NCBI RefSeq assembly: GCF_030269645.1
Contig: NZ_BSTR01000022.1
Coordinates: forward strand, 65,571 to 129,570
Reading direction: 5' to 3'
Source of the DNA: Actinokineospora sp. NBRC 105648
GTDB lineage: Bacteria; Actinomycetota; Actinomycetes; Mycobacteriales; Pseudonocardiaceae
Length of the DNA stretch: 64,000 bases
The position numbers were made by a program, and so were the translations under genes. The notes beneath the pieces were generated by a model. The model had not been told where the DNA came from. It ran no database searches and saw only the letters and a program-made list of their open reading frames with translations. The number at the start of each line of letters is the position of its first letter. The first letter of the stretch is position 1. Shown one piece after another: positions 27,124 to 36,811 of the stretch.

Positions 27124-28479
27124 TCAGGGGAAGCGGACTCCGCCGATGCGGCTGAGCGGGGCCAGTTTGTCCGGGTCGCCGACGATGACGCCGGTGAACC
27201 GGGACGGGGCGAAGAACTCGGCGGCGGCCTCGGCAACCTCGGCGGCGGTGACCGCCTTGAGCCGCTCCGGGTGGCTGACCAGCCAGTCGACCCCGAGGCC
27301 GAGCACGGCCAGGCCCGCGACCTGCGAGGCGATGCCGCCCTGCGAGGACGTACCGGTGAGCAGCGAGCCGACCGCGTACTGGCGCACGATGTCCACTTCG
27401 GACTCACTCGGCGCCACCAGGGCCAGCCTGCCCAGCTCGTAGCGGATCTCCAGCAGCGCGGCGGCGGTGACGTCGCTGGCGGTGTCGGTGTCGACGAGCA
27501 GGGTGGCGCCGTGCGGGGTGAACTCCGGGTAGGAGCGGGCGTGGTAGGTGTAGCCCTTGTCCTCGCGGATGTTCTCCACCAGCCGCGAGGAGAAGAAGCC
27601 GCCGAAGGCCAGGTTGGCCAGCTGCAGCGCCGGGTAGCGCGGGTCGGTCCGGGAGATCGACTGCGCGGACAGCCGGATCTGCGACTGCACCGCGCCCGAC
27701 CTGGGCACCACGAGCAGGTCGCCCGGGGTGAGGTCGGGCAGCTTCGGCAGCACCGAGGCCGACCGGTCGGACTCCCAGCCAGCGAGCGCGGCCGAGACCC
27801 GGGCGACGGCCTCGTCCGGCACGACGTCGCCGACGACCACGAGCACGGAACCGCGCGGCAGCACCGCGGCGGTGTGCAGCGCGCGCACGTCGGCGGGCTC
27901 GACCTTGGCGACGTCGACAGCCTCGGGCATCTCCCGGGTGAACGGGTGGTCGCCGTAGCGGTGCTTCTGCAGGGCTTGGCGGGCGATCACGCTCGGCTGC
28001 GAGCGGGCGACGGCGATCCGCTCCACCAGCCGGGCCCGCTCCCCCTCGACCTCGTCGTCGCGGTAGATCGCGCCGGTCAGGGCGTCGGCGAGCACGTCGA
28101 GCAGCGTGTCCAGCCCGCTGGCCAGGGCGTTGCCGCCGAGCGAGAGCACCTCCGGGTCGACGACGGCGGACAGCTCGCCACCGACCAGGGCCAGCTCGGT
28201 GTCGACGGCCACCCGGTCGCGCCGCTCGGTGCCGGTGAGGATCGCGGCGGCCAGGACCTCGGCGGTGGCCGCGTGCGCGGGGGCGTCACCGGCGAACGGG
28301 ATCCGCACCCGCAGCTCCACCATCGGCACGGTGGGCTGGTGCACGGCGATGACCCGCAAACCGTTGGCCAGCACGGTGTCCACTGAGGACAGGTTGCCTG
28401 CCGCCCGCTGGTCGCCGAGCGGTGGGAGCGGACGCGGCCCGACCTCGGTGCGCCCGATCTCCTCTGCGGTGCGGCTCAC
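27124..28479 (-). CDS. M16-family peptidase-like protein lacking the zinc motif
   Basis: 451 residues in two M16 halves. The position of HxxEH reads AATAEVLAAAI, so zinc binding is lost. The C-terminal half keeps the substrate-clasp motif (SRLVENIREDKGYTYHARS). This is the partner-subunit type seen with catalytic M16B peptidases. GTG start with AGGAGGAGA upstream. Its catalytic partner lies just upstream on the same strand, but 454 bp of repeats separate them. Confidence 0.92.
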   Translation of the reverse strand: MSRTAEEIGRTEVGPRPLPPLGDQRAAGNLSSVDTVLANGLRVIAVHQPTVPMVELRVRIPFAGDAPAHAATAEVLAAAILTGTERRDRVAVDTELALVGGELSAVVDPEVLSLGGNALASGLDTLLDVLADALTGAIYRDDEVEGERARLVERIAVARSQPSVIARQALQKHRYGDHPFTREMPEAVDVAKVEPADVRALHTAAVLPRGSVLVVVGDVVPDEAVARVSAALAGWESDRSASVLPKLPDLTPGDLLVVPRSGAVQSQIRLSAQSISRTDPRYPALQLANLAFGGFFSSRLVENIREDKGYTYHARSYPEFTPHGATLLVDTDTASDVTAAALLEIRYELGRLALVAPSESEVDIVRQYAVGSLLTGTSSQGGIASQVAGLAVLGLGVDWLVSHPERLKAVTAAEVAEAAAEFFAPSRFTGVIVGDPDKLAPLSRIGGVRFP

Positions 28480-28559
28480 TGCTCTCCTCCTGCGTTGTGT
28501 GGCATGGGCTGTGGCGGGTTTGTTTGTGCGGGATTTCCGGAGGTCGGGCTCAGCTGGGT

Positions 28560-28700
28560 GCTCGATTGGGTGGAGCGCCTTTGCGCGGGGCCCCTAGGGG
28601 CGATCGTCGTGGGAAAAGCGGATGGGGAAGGGCATCCCACGACCACAGCGAGTTTACGATCGCCCCTCCCCCCGCACAAAGGCGCTCCACCCAATCGAGC
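28560..28700 (-). repeat. Palindromic element R5 (sense strand -)
   Basis: A 141-bp copy with different stem sequences: outer TGGGTGGAGCGCCTTTG (one wobble in 31 bp), inner AGGGGCGATCGT/ACGATCGCCCCT (12 bp perfect), third GTCGTGGG/CCCACGAC. The internal AAACTCG and loop ATGCCCTTCCCC correspond to the family consensus. Every stem change is matched on both sides. It lies in the 3' region of the catalytic M16 gene. Confidence 0.94.
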
Positions 28701-28751
28701 AGTCGCGTTGTCAGGTCGCGAATGGCTGCGGGTCGGCTTGCCGAATCGGGG

Positions 28752-28915
28752 TGTTTCGACGAGGGGCGACTCATAGATGCGGTGCGATTCGCTGAGGGGC
28801 GACTCGTTGATGCGGTGCCATTCGCTGAGAGGGGCCTTGTTGGTACGGCGCGATTCGCCGGGAGTCGCCTCGCTAGTACAGCGCCATTCGCCGAGGGAGA
28901 GCCCGTTGGTGGGAT
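28752..28915. repeat. 33-bp tandem repeat (5 units)
   Basis: Units alternate between starts CGATTCGC and CCATTCGC, giving an 11-codon period on both strands (for example SEWHRINESPL-like on the minus strand). It lies directly after the stop of the catalytic M16 gene. No ribosome site or conserved protein supports translation. Confidence 0.85.
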
Positions 28916-28933
28916 AGGTGCCGATCACCGTGC

Positions 28934-30217
28934 TCACTCCTGGTCCGCTACCGGCGACACGGTGAGGACCGCGCGGGAGTCGGGGCGCAGGGCCTTGGCG
29001 GCCGCGGAGACCGCGTCGGGGGTGATGGCGTTGATGCGGGTCGGCAGTTCGTAGACCAGGGCCGGGTTGCCGTAGAGCAGTTCGAACGCGCCCAGGGCCA
29101 GGGTGCGGCTGACGATCCGGTCGTGCTCCTTGTACAGGCTCGCCGCCCAGCGGGCGGTGACCTTGGCCAGTTCGGCGGGCTCGGGCGGGGTGCTGGCCAG
29201 CTTCTCCAGCTCCTCGTCGACCGCCGCCAGGACCGTGTCGACGGTGACCTCGGGCGAGTGCATCGCGGTGATGGTGAAGGTGTCCGGGTCGCGGGCCTCG
29301 AACGGGCCGAACATGCCGCAGCCCGCGTTCACGTCGGTGACGAGCTGGTCGCCGTAGACGAGGCGCTGCTGCAGGCGCGAGCCGTCGCCGTCGGTGAGGA
29401 CGCCCGCGAGGACGAGGTAGGCCAGGTAGGCGTCGAGCTCGTCGATCGGGTCGGGGATGCGGTAGCCGACGGCGATCGCGGGCAGCGGGGCCAGCGGGTC
29501 TGGGTGGTCGGCGCGGACCTCGGCGGCGGGCGGCGGCTCGGCGAAGGAGGGCCGCTGCGGGCGCGGGCGGGCCGGGACGTCGCCGAAGTGGCGCTCGATC
29601 AGCTCCTGGGCGGTGGCCAGGGCGAAGTCGCCCGCGACGGTGAGCACCGCGTTCGACGGGGCGTAGTAGGTGTCGAAGAACGCGGCGCAGTCGGCGACCG
29701 TCGCCTGCTCCAGGTCCTCGAAGCCGCCGTAGCCGTTGTGCGCGTTGGGGAAGGTCTCGAACAGGACCGGCGGCAGCAGGATCCACGGGAACCCGCCGTA
29801 GGGCCGGTTCAGCACGTTGAGCCGGATCTCCTCCTTGACCACGTCGATCTGGTTGCGCAGGTTCTCCTCGGTGAGCTTCGGCGCGCGCATCCGGTCGGCC
29901 TCGAGGAACAGCGCGCGCTCGAGCGCGGCGGAGGGCAGCACCTCGAAGTAGTCGGTGTAGTCCGGGTGGGTGGAACCGTTGAACGTGCCGCCCGAGGATT
30001 GCACGTGCCGGAAGTGCGCCAGCTTCTCCAGGCTCTCGCTGCCCTGGAACATCAGGTGCTCGAAGAGGTGCGCGAACCCGGTGCGCCCCTCCGGCTCGGA
30101 GCGGAAGCCCACGTCGTAGTGCACGCTGACGCCGACCACCGGCGAGGTGTCGTCAGGGGCGAGGACCACCCGCAGGCCGTTGGCGAGGGTGTACCTGTGC
30201 AGCTGGGAAACGGTCAC
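28934..30217 (-). CDS. M16-family zinc metallopeptidase (catalytic subunit)
   Basis: 427 residues with the inverted zinc motif HLFEH at about 50-54 and the downstream glutamate in KEEIRLNV near 130. The second half keeps the fold without metal ligands. M16B enzymes degrade or process peptides inside a clamshell chamber, often as heterodimers with a non-catalytic paralogue, here the next gene. GTG start. Confidence 0.95.
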   Translation of the reverse strand: MTVSQLHRYTLANGLRVVLAPDDTSPVVGVSVHYDVGFRSEPEGRTGFAHLFEHLMFQGSESLEKLAHFRHVQSSGGTFNGSTHPDYTDYFEVLPSAALERALFLEADRMRAPKLTEENLRNQIDVVKEEIRLNVLNRPYGGFPWILLPPVLFETFPNAHNGYGGFEDLEQATVADCAAFFDTYYAPSNAVLTVAGDFALATAQELIERHFGDVPARPRPQRPSFAEPPPAAEVRADHPDPLAPLPAIAVGYRIPDPIDELDAYLAYLVLAGVLTDGDGSRLQQRLVYGDQLVTDVNAGCGMFGPFEARDPDTFTITAMHSPEVTVDTVLAAVDEELEKLASTPPEPAELAKVTARWAASLYKEHDRIVSRTLALGAFELLYGNPALVYELPTRINAITPDAVSAAAKALRPDSRAVLTVSPVADQE

Positions 30218-30278
30218 GTCGCGAGCCTACGGGAGGTTCGGCACCCGCGGACACCGTGCGTGTTCGCCTGTGGATAAC

Positions 30279-31724
30279 TCAGTTCGCCCGGCGCCTGCGG
30301 GCCACCACGAGCAGGAAGCCGCCCAGGCCGAGGGCCGCGGCGCCCAGCACGACCATGCCACCGATGGCGGCACCGGTCACCGGGAGACCGCCGTCGACCG
30401 ACGGGCCCGCGCTGCCCTGGGCCACCGGGAGCGCGCTCGACGAGGTCGCCGGGACGGTGCCGGGCGAGGTCGTCGTCGTGTCCGGGTTGGACGGTGTGGA
30501 CGGTGTGGTCGACGCGGGGGTGGTGGTCGGGGCCTTCTTGCAGTCCACAGTGAACTTCTCGACGGTCTTCAAACCGCTGCCGACCAGGTGGGCGGTGTAC
30601 ACGCCGTCGTCGAAGAGGCCGGTGCTGCGCGTCCACTGGTAGACCCCGGCACCGTCGAACCGGACCGTCTCGTTGAAGCGCGGGTTGCCGTCGACGCTGA
30701 ACTTCCGCTCGGCCGGGTACGGCCCGACCGCGTAGAACCGGGCGGTGACGACGGAGTCGCCGTCCACGCACCGCACCGAGACCTGGAGGCCGTCGCGGTC
30801 GACGACCACGTCGGCGCAGTGGTCTACCGCGCCCCCGGTCTCTACCTCGGTGCCGTCTGAGCCCTTAACTGTCACCGGGTAGTCCCCCGCGGGGAACGCA
30901 CCCAGGTCAGCACTACCGTGGCCCGCACCGGCAACAGTGACCTTCTTGGTCACCTTGCCCGCGGTGACCGTGTAGTCGACGGCCGCGCGGTTGGGGTTGT
31001 CGATTTCGACGAACACCACTGCCGGAGTCGTCACGTCGGTCTTGTCGTCGCACTGCGCATAGGTGCCCAGCTGCGGCGAGTTCTCCGAGGCGCACTTGAC
31101 GGTGAAGTGCTTGACCAACGGCGTCTCAAACCCGTCGCCGCTAAGAGCTGCCTGGTAAGTGCCGTCGTCCCAGAGGTTCTCGTGGATGTTGAGGAACACC
31201 CCCGGGGAGAGCTCGATGTTGTAAGAGGTCGGGCCGTTGATCGCCAGCGCGTACGTGCGCACGTCGTCGCCGCTGGGGTTGGCCACCTCGAAGGTCACCA
31301 GGCCCCAACCGCCGCGGCACTTGACGTCGATGGACAGCTCGCCCTTGGTCGGGTCGAGGTCCGAGCACGGCTTGACCACCACCGGGACGCCGTCGGACGC
31401 CTCGTCGGCCCCCGCGACCTCGACGGTGTACTCGCCCACCGGGACCGGGGTGAACACGACCCGGTTGACCTCGTGCTCGTCGTCGTAGGTCGACTTCTTC
31501 GCGGGGAGGCCGGAGCCCGCGAGGGTGACCGTGTACGGCTTCGTCCGGTCGTCCAGGACGACCTCCACCCCGGAGGTGCCGCCGTCGCACACGCTGATCG
31601 CGGTGGCCAGCGTCGGCTGACCCACCTCGATCGGGTAGTCCGGCTCGTCCTGAGCGGAGGCGGGCGTCGCCGACCAGGCCAGGGAGAGGCCCACGGTGAC
31701 GGCGAGGACGAACCGGGTCGCCAT
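30279..31724 (-). CDS. LPxTG-anchored secreted surface protein
   Basis: 481 residues from the ATG at 31724. A signal peptide (residues 1-27, cleavage after PASAQ) is followed by four or five Ig-like beta repeats with paired cysteines, a Thr/Ser/Pro linker near 395-440, then LPVTG at 447-451, a hydrophobic helix and a RRRR tail: a complete sortase signal. It should be attached to the cell wall. No sortase gene is in the window. Ligand unknown. Confidence 0.85.
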   Translation of the reverse strand: MATRFVLAVTVGLSLAWSATPASAQDEPDYPIEVGQPTLATAISVCDGGTSGVEVVLDDRTKPYTVTLAGSGLPAKKSTYDDEHEVNRVVFTPVPVGEYTVEVAGADEASDGVPVVVKPCSDLDPTKGELSIDVKCRGGWGLVTFEVANPSGDDVRTYALAINGPTSYNIELSPGVFLNIHENLWDDGTYQAALSGDGFETPLVKHFTVKCASENSPQLGTYAQCDDKTDVTTPAVVFVEIDNPNRAAVDYTVTAGKVTKKVTVAGAGHGSADLGAFPAGDYPVTVKGSDGTEVETGGAVDHCADVVVDRDGLQVSVRCVDGDSVVTARFYAVGPYPAERKFSVDGNPRFNETVRFDGAGVYQWTRSTGLFDDGVYTAHLVGSGLKTVEKFTVDCKKAPTTTPASTTPSTPSNPDTTTTSPGTVPATSSSALPVAQGSAGPSVDGGLPVTGAAIGGMVVLGAAALGLGGFLLVVARRRRAN

Positions 31725-31819
31725 GGTGCGCAACGCGCCTCCCCAGTACACGATCGAGTGAAGTGCGCGAAACGTACACCGCGCCCCCGCCGGTTGGCGA
31801 GTCACCCCCTTTGCCCAGC

Positions 31820-33553
31820 TCAGCGCCCGGCGAGGGCCTCGTCGAGACCGGCCAGGAAGGACTGGAACTGGGCGGTGAACCGCTGGTGGTCACCGGCCGC
31901 CGCCTCGTCCTGGGTGGCGTACCAGTACAGGCCTGGCGCACCGTCGGCCGACGAGTCGAGAGTGGCGAACCGGGACAACCACTGCTCGGTCTCCCCTAGC
32001 GCGACCGCGTAGGGCAAGGAGCGGGAGAACACCATCTCGCGGTCTGCGGCGGGGACCGCGTCCGGCTGGGTCTCGCGCAAGAACACCAAGACGCCGCGTA
32101 CCTGCTGCACCAGCACGCTGCCGCGCTTGGTGCGGGCTGGCATGAACCGCGCACCCACCAGAAGTCCTAGACCACCGACGGCTACCGCGATGCCGATAAG
32201 AGCGGGGCCGTTGCCAACCGCCAACAGGACAGTGCCGACCGCACCAACCACCAAGAGCCCCGCACCTGTGACGCCCCAGCGGCCGATGCCGTTCGGTCGC
32301 CTGCCAAACCAGTCACGCTTGACCGCGTCCGTATAGAGGGCAGAACGCACGGCGGTGACGTCCAGCGAAGTGGAGCGCAAGGCAGACAGGGTGACCGATT
32401 CGGCGCCGTTAGGTAAGAGGACGTCGTAGACAGCACGTTCGTAAGAGGTCAGTGAGTCGTCGGCAGGATTGCGTCGCACGAGCTGCCAATCGCCACCAGA
32501 CTCGGTGATCCACAGGTAGTTGCGGACCGCGAGGTCGATCACGGTGGCGCTCAGATCACGGGCGTCCACCTTCTCGTCCACAACGGTTCCAGCCTGACCG
32601 GGCAGCACACCGTCCGGCGAGGCGAATGTGACCCGGTTGCCGTCCCTGGCCAAGAGGTCGACGGGCGCTACCTCGCTGACCAGTGCCTTCGCGTCACGAC
32701 CGCGCGCCGACCACAACACGACGAAACCGCCGAGCAGCAAGAGGGTCACCAAACCCAGGCCGATGCCACCGGGCACGGTTAGCGCGAACGGACCGTTAGT
32801 ACGACCGGATGTGTCGAACCGGGCGGTCGCAGGCACCATCCCCGCGTCCAGATCGGCGGCGAGATCGACCCGGGCTCCACTGTCCAGATCGGACTGGACG
32901 ACCCGGAGGATCCCGCTCTCGTCGGTGATCGCCGAGTCACAGCGGTCCTCGGTGCCCGCCGCGCCCGCGAGGCAGACGAAGTCCTGGCCCGGTCGCGGGG
33001 TGAGCAGGGAAGCGCGCAGGAACACCAGTTTCGTGTCCCACCCGCTCGCGACCTGCCAGCGGAACTGCAGGCGGTCGCCCAGGTCGGCGACGGCGCCGTC
33101 CACGGTGTAGCGGACCGTCGACGCGCCACCCTCGAGCTTGATCGTGAGCGTGTCGCCGGTGACCTCGGCGGTGCCGTTGCCCTGCACGTGCGCGTCGCGC
33201 ACGGTGAAGACCCGGTCACCGATCCGCAGCGGCGCGACCCGGGTCATGGTCTGCCGCGCCTGCACGACGACCTGCTCCTGCACGGTGAGCCTGCCGTCGC
33301 GCTCCACCTTGAGCTGGACGTTGACGCTGCGCGGCAGCACCGGCTGCACGCCACCGGTCGGGCGGGCCGGGCGACCGGTGGGCGGCACCGGGTCGATCGT
33401 CGGCGCCGTGCCGGACCCGGTCGGCCCCGGCCGGGGAACCGGGAAGTCGATCGACGGCACGCCCGTTGGCACCGACGGGAACGACGGCTGGGCCGCCGCG
33501 AACGCGATGCCTGCCGCCAGCGTGGTGGCGGCGACCCCCCAATTCGTCAACAC
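31820..33553 (-). CDS. DUF2207 membrane protein
   Basis: 577 residues: N-terminal membrane or signal segment, Pro-rich stretch, extracytoplasmic beta domain (about 70-260), a transmembrane helix near 275 (GLGLVTLLLLGGFVVLW), a cytoplasmic region, two more helices near 420-460 and a C-terminal domain. This is the DUF2207 layout; function unknown. GTG start at 33553. The stretch 32250-32745 is rich in CAAGAG/TAAGAG words unlike neighbouring genes. Divergent from the zinc peptidase. Confidence 0.85.
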   Translation of the reverse strand: MLTNWGVAATTLAAGIAFAAAQPSFPSVPTGVPSIDFPVPRPGPTGSGTAPTIDPVPPTGRPARPTGGVQPVLPRSVNVQLKVERDGRLTVQEQVVVQARQTMTRVAPLRIGDRVFTVRDAHVQGNGTAEVTGDTLTIKLEGGASTVRYTVDGAVADLGDRLQFRWQVASGWDTKLVFLRASLLTPRPGQDFVCLAGAAGTEDRCDSAITDESGILRVVQSDLDSGARVDLAADLDAGMVPATARFDTSGRTNGPFALTVPGGIGLGLVTLLLLGGFVVLWSARGRDAKALVSEVAPVDLLARDGNRVTFASPDGVLPGQAGTVVDEKVDARDLSATVIDLAVRNYLWITESGGDWQLVRRNPADDSLTSYERAVYDVLLPNGAESVTLSALRSTSLDVTAVRSALYTDAVKRDWFGRRPNGIGRWGVTGAGLLVVGAVGTVLLAVGNGPALIGIAVAVGGLGLLVGARFMPARTKRGSVLVQQVRGVLVFLRETQPDAVPAADREMVFSRSLPYAVALGETEQWLSRFATLDSSADGAPGLYWYATQDEAAAGDHQRFTAQFQSFLAGLDEALAGR

Positions 33554-33636
33554 GCCAGCGAACGATAGTCGAGCGCCCCTATGCTCACCGCCGGTCTGGC
33601 CAAATCGGGCGGACCGGGGTGACGCACGGGGGATCG

Positions 33637-34842
33637 ATGAACCAGCCGCCGATGGGGCCGTGGCGTCCGCACGGGCCGTACCCGCCGCCGATGCCGGTGG
33701 CGCCGCCGCCGATGGCCCGGCCGATGCCGCCGTTCCCCGGTTACCACCCTCCACAGCAGACTTATGGCCCCGGGCCCTACGGCGCCCCTTATGGCTACCG
33801 ACCGCCGGTGTGGGCGCCGCCGATGCGGCCGAAGTCGAACACCGGGCTGATCGTCGCGATCTCGGTGGTAGCGCTGCTGATCGTCGGGGTCGGATTGGTG
33901 GGGTTCGTCCAGGGGTCATCGGGTAAGCGCAAGTCGACTAACGACGTCGGTTACAGCTCTCCGACCACCTCTTACCGCGAAAGCCCCACAACGACCACCC
34001 GCACGACAACGACGACGACAGCCACCACCACTCAGTCCACTCGAACGACGTCGACGACCAGCACCACCACGCGCGCCAGCACGACCACCGCCACCACAAC
34101 ACCTACCCCGGCCGGTCCCCAGCCGGTGTACACGCTGGCCGACAACCCGCTGTTCAGCGCGAGCAACGGGCTCAGCGCGGTGACCTGCGCACTGCCCGCC
34201 TGGCGCAGCGACCCGCAGAGCACGAAGGCGTTCTTCACCACCGCGCTGCCCTGCTTCGAGCAGGCTTGGGCGCCCGCGATGCAACGCGCGGGCCTGCCGT
34301 ACGCCACGCCCGGCCTCGAGTTCCCCTCCGGCACCCAGTGGGACAGCCCGTGCGGCACCAGGACCAAGGGAACCGCGGCGGCGTTCTACTGCTCGCGCAA
34401 CAGCACCCTGTACATGCCGTTCGAAGGTCTGCAGGTGGAGACCAGCGGGACCAAGACCGGCGAGTACCTGGCGCTGTTCGCCCACGAGTTCGGCCACCAC
34501 ATCCAGGCGCTGGCGGGCATCGGTTCGGCGTACTGGGACGCCCGCTACGAGGCGGGCGACCAGACCGCCGCCGGGTTGGAGCTGTCCCGGCGCTCGGAGC
34601 TGCAGGCGCAGTGCTTCGGTGGGATGTGGTTCGCGGGCGGTCAACACGGCGGCGCAGCGATCACCGACAAGGTGATCCGGGAGATGCTCGCCGACGGCTA
34701 CAACCGCGGCGACTGGGACAAGAGTCTCCCGCCCGACCACGGGACCCCGCAGCACTCCGGCGCGTGGCAAGAGCACGGGTTCACCAACAACCGCACCCAG
34801 CCGTGCAACACGTGGGCCGCTAACGCAGCGGACGTCGCTTGA
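33637..34842 (+). CDS. Membrane-anchored neutral zinc metallopeptidase (YpfJ-like)
   Basis: 401 residues. A Pro/Tyr/Gly-rich cytoplasmic N-terminus is followed by one transmembrane helix (residues about 69-90), a Thr-rich linker (about 105-155), and a peptidase domain with HEFGHH at 283-288 and a downstream ELQAQCFGG motif supplying the third ligand. Typical of the predicted neutral zinc metallopeptidases (PF04228). Substrate unknown. Its end overlaps the next, convergent gene by 23 bp. Confidence 0.9.
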   Translation: MNQPPMGPWRPHGPYPPPMPVAPPPMARPMPPFPGYHPPQQTYGPGPYGAPYGYRPPVWAPPMRPKSNTGLIVAISVVALLIVGVGLVGFVQGSSGKRKSTNDVGYSSPTTSYRESPTTTTRTTTTTTATTTQSTRTTSTTSTTTRASTTTATTTPTPAGPQPVYTLADNPLFSASNGLSAVTCALPAWRSDPQSTKAFFTTALPCFEQAWAPAMQRAGLPYATPGLEFPSGTQWDSPCGTRTKGTAAAFYCSRNSTLYMPFEGLQVETSGTKTGEYLALFAHEFGHHIQALAGIGSAYWDARYEAGDQTAAGLELSRRSELQAQCFGGMWFAGGQHGGAAITDKVIREMLADGYNRGDWDKSLPPDHGTPQHSGAWQEHGFTNNRTQPCNTWAANAADVA

Positions 34843-35236
34843 ACAGTTCGACGAAGCCCGCTCCGCCAAGACAAGCGAAGATGAGCAGTACTACCGCAAG
34901 AGGGCGTGCGTCGGTCGTAGCACCTACCGTCGCTTCAGCGAGGTGAACAACTTCACCCGGTCTTACCTCGACGGTCTCTCCCGATTGATGACCGCACGCG
35001 TCGAGCGTGGCCTCTTGGGTGGATCCGTCCAGTTGATAAGAGATCCGCTCTTGCCCCGACTGGTTGCACGGCACACCGGCCAGCACCTTGGCACTGACGC
35101 TCTTCACGTCACCTGGACCGGAAGACCAATGGCCCAGTGCGCCCATCATCGCCAACAGCAGTGACACCACGACGCTGCCCAGCGCGACACCCGCCAACTT
35201 GACGACGGACGCCGGGAGTGCGAACGGGACACGCAT
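34820..35236 (-). CDS. Small two-helix membrane protein (DUF3592-like layout)
   Basis: 138 residues: transmembrane helix near 13-33, an extracytoplasmic domain of about 75 residues with two cysteines, a second helix near 110-130 and a basic tail FKRRPLR. The layout resembles DUF3592 proteins of actinomycetes, but sequence identity is not certain. Likely real because of start context and hydrophobic pattern. Confidence 0.65.
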   Translation of the reverse strand: MRVPFALPASVVKLAGVALGSVVVSLLLAMMGALGHWSSGPGDVKSVSAKVLAGVPCNQSGQERISYQLDGSTQEATLDACGHQSGETVEVRPGEVVHLAEATVGATTDARPLAVVLLIFACLGGAGFVELFKRRPLR

Positions 35237-35265
35237 CCCCGGATAGTCGCAGACCGCGCAAGAGG

Positions 35266-36330
35266 TCAGTCTTCGGCGGGAGTGACCTTACGGATGTAGA
35301 GGAGGCGGTCGCCCTGTTCGATGGCGTCCGCCTCGGACGAGTCGACCCGGTAGAGCCGCCCGGCGCGCACGATGCCCAGCACGATGTCGGGCAGGTGCCG
35401 CGGCGAGCCGCCGATCTCGGACTCCTCGACCTCGCGCTCGGCGATGGCCAGGCCCTCGTCCGGGGTGATCAGGTCCTCGACCATGTCCACCACGGTCGGG
35501 GTGTGCGTGGCCATGCCCAGCAGGCGGCCCGCGGTCTCGCTGGACACCACGACCTGGTTGGCGCCGGACTGGCGCAGCAGGTGCACGTTCTCGGTCTCGC
35601 GCACCGCGGCCACGATCTGCGCGTTCGGCGACATCTCGCGGGCGGTGAGCGTGATCAGCACGGCGGAGTCGTCCCGGCTGGCGGCCACCACCACCGACTT
35701 GGCCCGCGGCACCCCGGCTACCCGCAGCACGTCCGAGCGGGTGCCCGACCCGTGCACGGTGACCAGCCCGAGCAGCGACGCGGCGTCGAGCATCGCCTGG
35801 TCGGTGTCGACCACCACGATCCGACTGGGCTCGACACCGTCGGAGAGCACCGCGCTCACCGCCGAGCGGCCCTTGGTGCCGTACCCGACGACGACCACGT
35901 GGTCCCGCACCTTCGACCTCCACCGTTGGATCTTGAAAGCCTGACGTGAGCGCTCGGTCAGCACCGCCAGGGTGGTGCCGACCAGGACGATGAGGAACAG
36001 GACGCGCAGCGGGGTGATCACCACGATGTTGATCAGACGCGCGGAGTCGCTGGCCGGGGTGATGTCCCCGTACCCGGTGGTCGAGAGCGAGACGGTGGCG
36101 TAGTAGACCGCGTCGAGGAACGAGATGCCGTCCTCGTTGACGTCGCGGTAGCCGTCCCGGTCCAGGTAGACCAGCAGGACCGCGGCGAACAGGGCCAGCA
36201 CGGCCCAGACGATCCGGCGCAGGATCGAGGTGACCGGGCTGACGCTGCTCTCCGGCATGCGGATGATGCCGACCAGGTCGTGCTCGGCCCGCTCGGTCAG
36301 GCCGCCGGTCGACCGCTTGGGCCTGATCAC
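35266..36330 (-). CDS. Potassium channel with RCK/TrkA-N domain
   Basis: 354 residues. Two transmembrane helices flank a pore with selectivity filter TTGYGD at about 89-94. An RCK domain follows (VVVVGYGTKGRSAVSAVL nucleotide-binding loop near 145, VVVDTD), then a C-terminal TrkA-C-like domain. A ligand-gated K+ channel like Rv3200c. GTG start. It lies upstream-adjacent to the AdnAB region as in mycobacteria, apart from the insertions between. Confidence 0.93.
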   Translation of the reverse strand: MIRPKRSTGGLTERAEHDLVGIIRMPESSVSPVTSILRRIVWAVLALFAAVLLVYLDRDGYRDVNEDGISFLDAVYYATVSLSTTGYGDITPASDSARLINIVVITPLRVLFLIVLVGTTLAVLTERSRQAFKIQRWRSKVRDHVVVVGYGTKGRSAVSAVLSDGVEPSRIVVVDTDQAMLDAASLLGLVTVHGSGTRSDVLRVAGVPRAKSVVVAASRDDSAVLITLTAREMSPNAQIVAAVRETENVHLLRQSGANQVVVSSETAGRLLGMATHTPTVVDMVEDLITPDEGLAIAEREVEESEIGGSPRHLPDIVLGIVRAGRLYRVDSSEADAIEQGDRLLYIRKVTPAED

Positions 36331-36442
36331 CGGAAATCCCCCAACACCGTGTGACTCACGGGCGGAAGGTTAACCGCCGCGGCGCCCGGGTGTGTGGTGA
36401 GCCTCATCGCTGCCCGGGTGGCGCCGTGGCACGGTGGTCCGC

Positions 36443-36811
36443 GTGACCGAGTCCCGCCGAGCCATCGCCCTCGCCCTCCTGCTCGGCGGGGCGGGCACGC
36501 TGCACTTCACCGCACCTAGGCAGTTCGACGCGATGGTCCCCGGCTGGCTACCGGGCGGCCCGCGGCTGTGGACCCGACTCTCAGGCGTCGCCGAGGGAGC
36601 GGTGGCGGTCGCGGTGGCCGTCCCGCGCACCCGCGGCCTGGGTGCGCTGGCCGCGGCACTGCTGTTCGTGGCGGTGTTCCCGGCGAACGTGAAGATGGCC
36701 TTGGACTACCGGAGCAAGCCACTCCCACACCGACTGGTGGCGTGGGGCAGGCTGCCGCTGCAGTGGCCGTTGATCACCTGGGCCCTGCGCGTGCGCGCCT
36801 CGGCCCGCTGA
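36443..36811 (+). CDS. DoxX-like small membrane protein
   Basis: 122 residues, three or four hydrophobic helices. Conserved pieces include GAGTLHFTAPRQFDAMVP, SGVAEGAV and VFPANVKMALDY, seen in actinobacterial DoxX-like proteins. GTG at 36443 chosen; GTG at 36434 is possible. Function undefined. Confidence 0.85.
   Translation: MTESRRAIALALLLGGAGTLHFTAPRQFDAMVPGWLPGGPRLWTRLSGVAEGAVAVAVAVPRTRGLGALAAALLFVAVFPANVKMALDYRSKPLPHRLVAWGRLPLQWPLITWALRVRASAR

Noticed and set aside
28422..29054. Open frame across R5 and the 33-bp repeats
   Set aside because: It spans the palindromic element and antisense coding DNA; translation shows only the 11-residue periodicity of the repeat.
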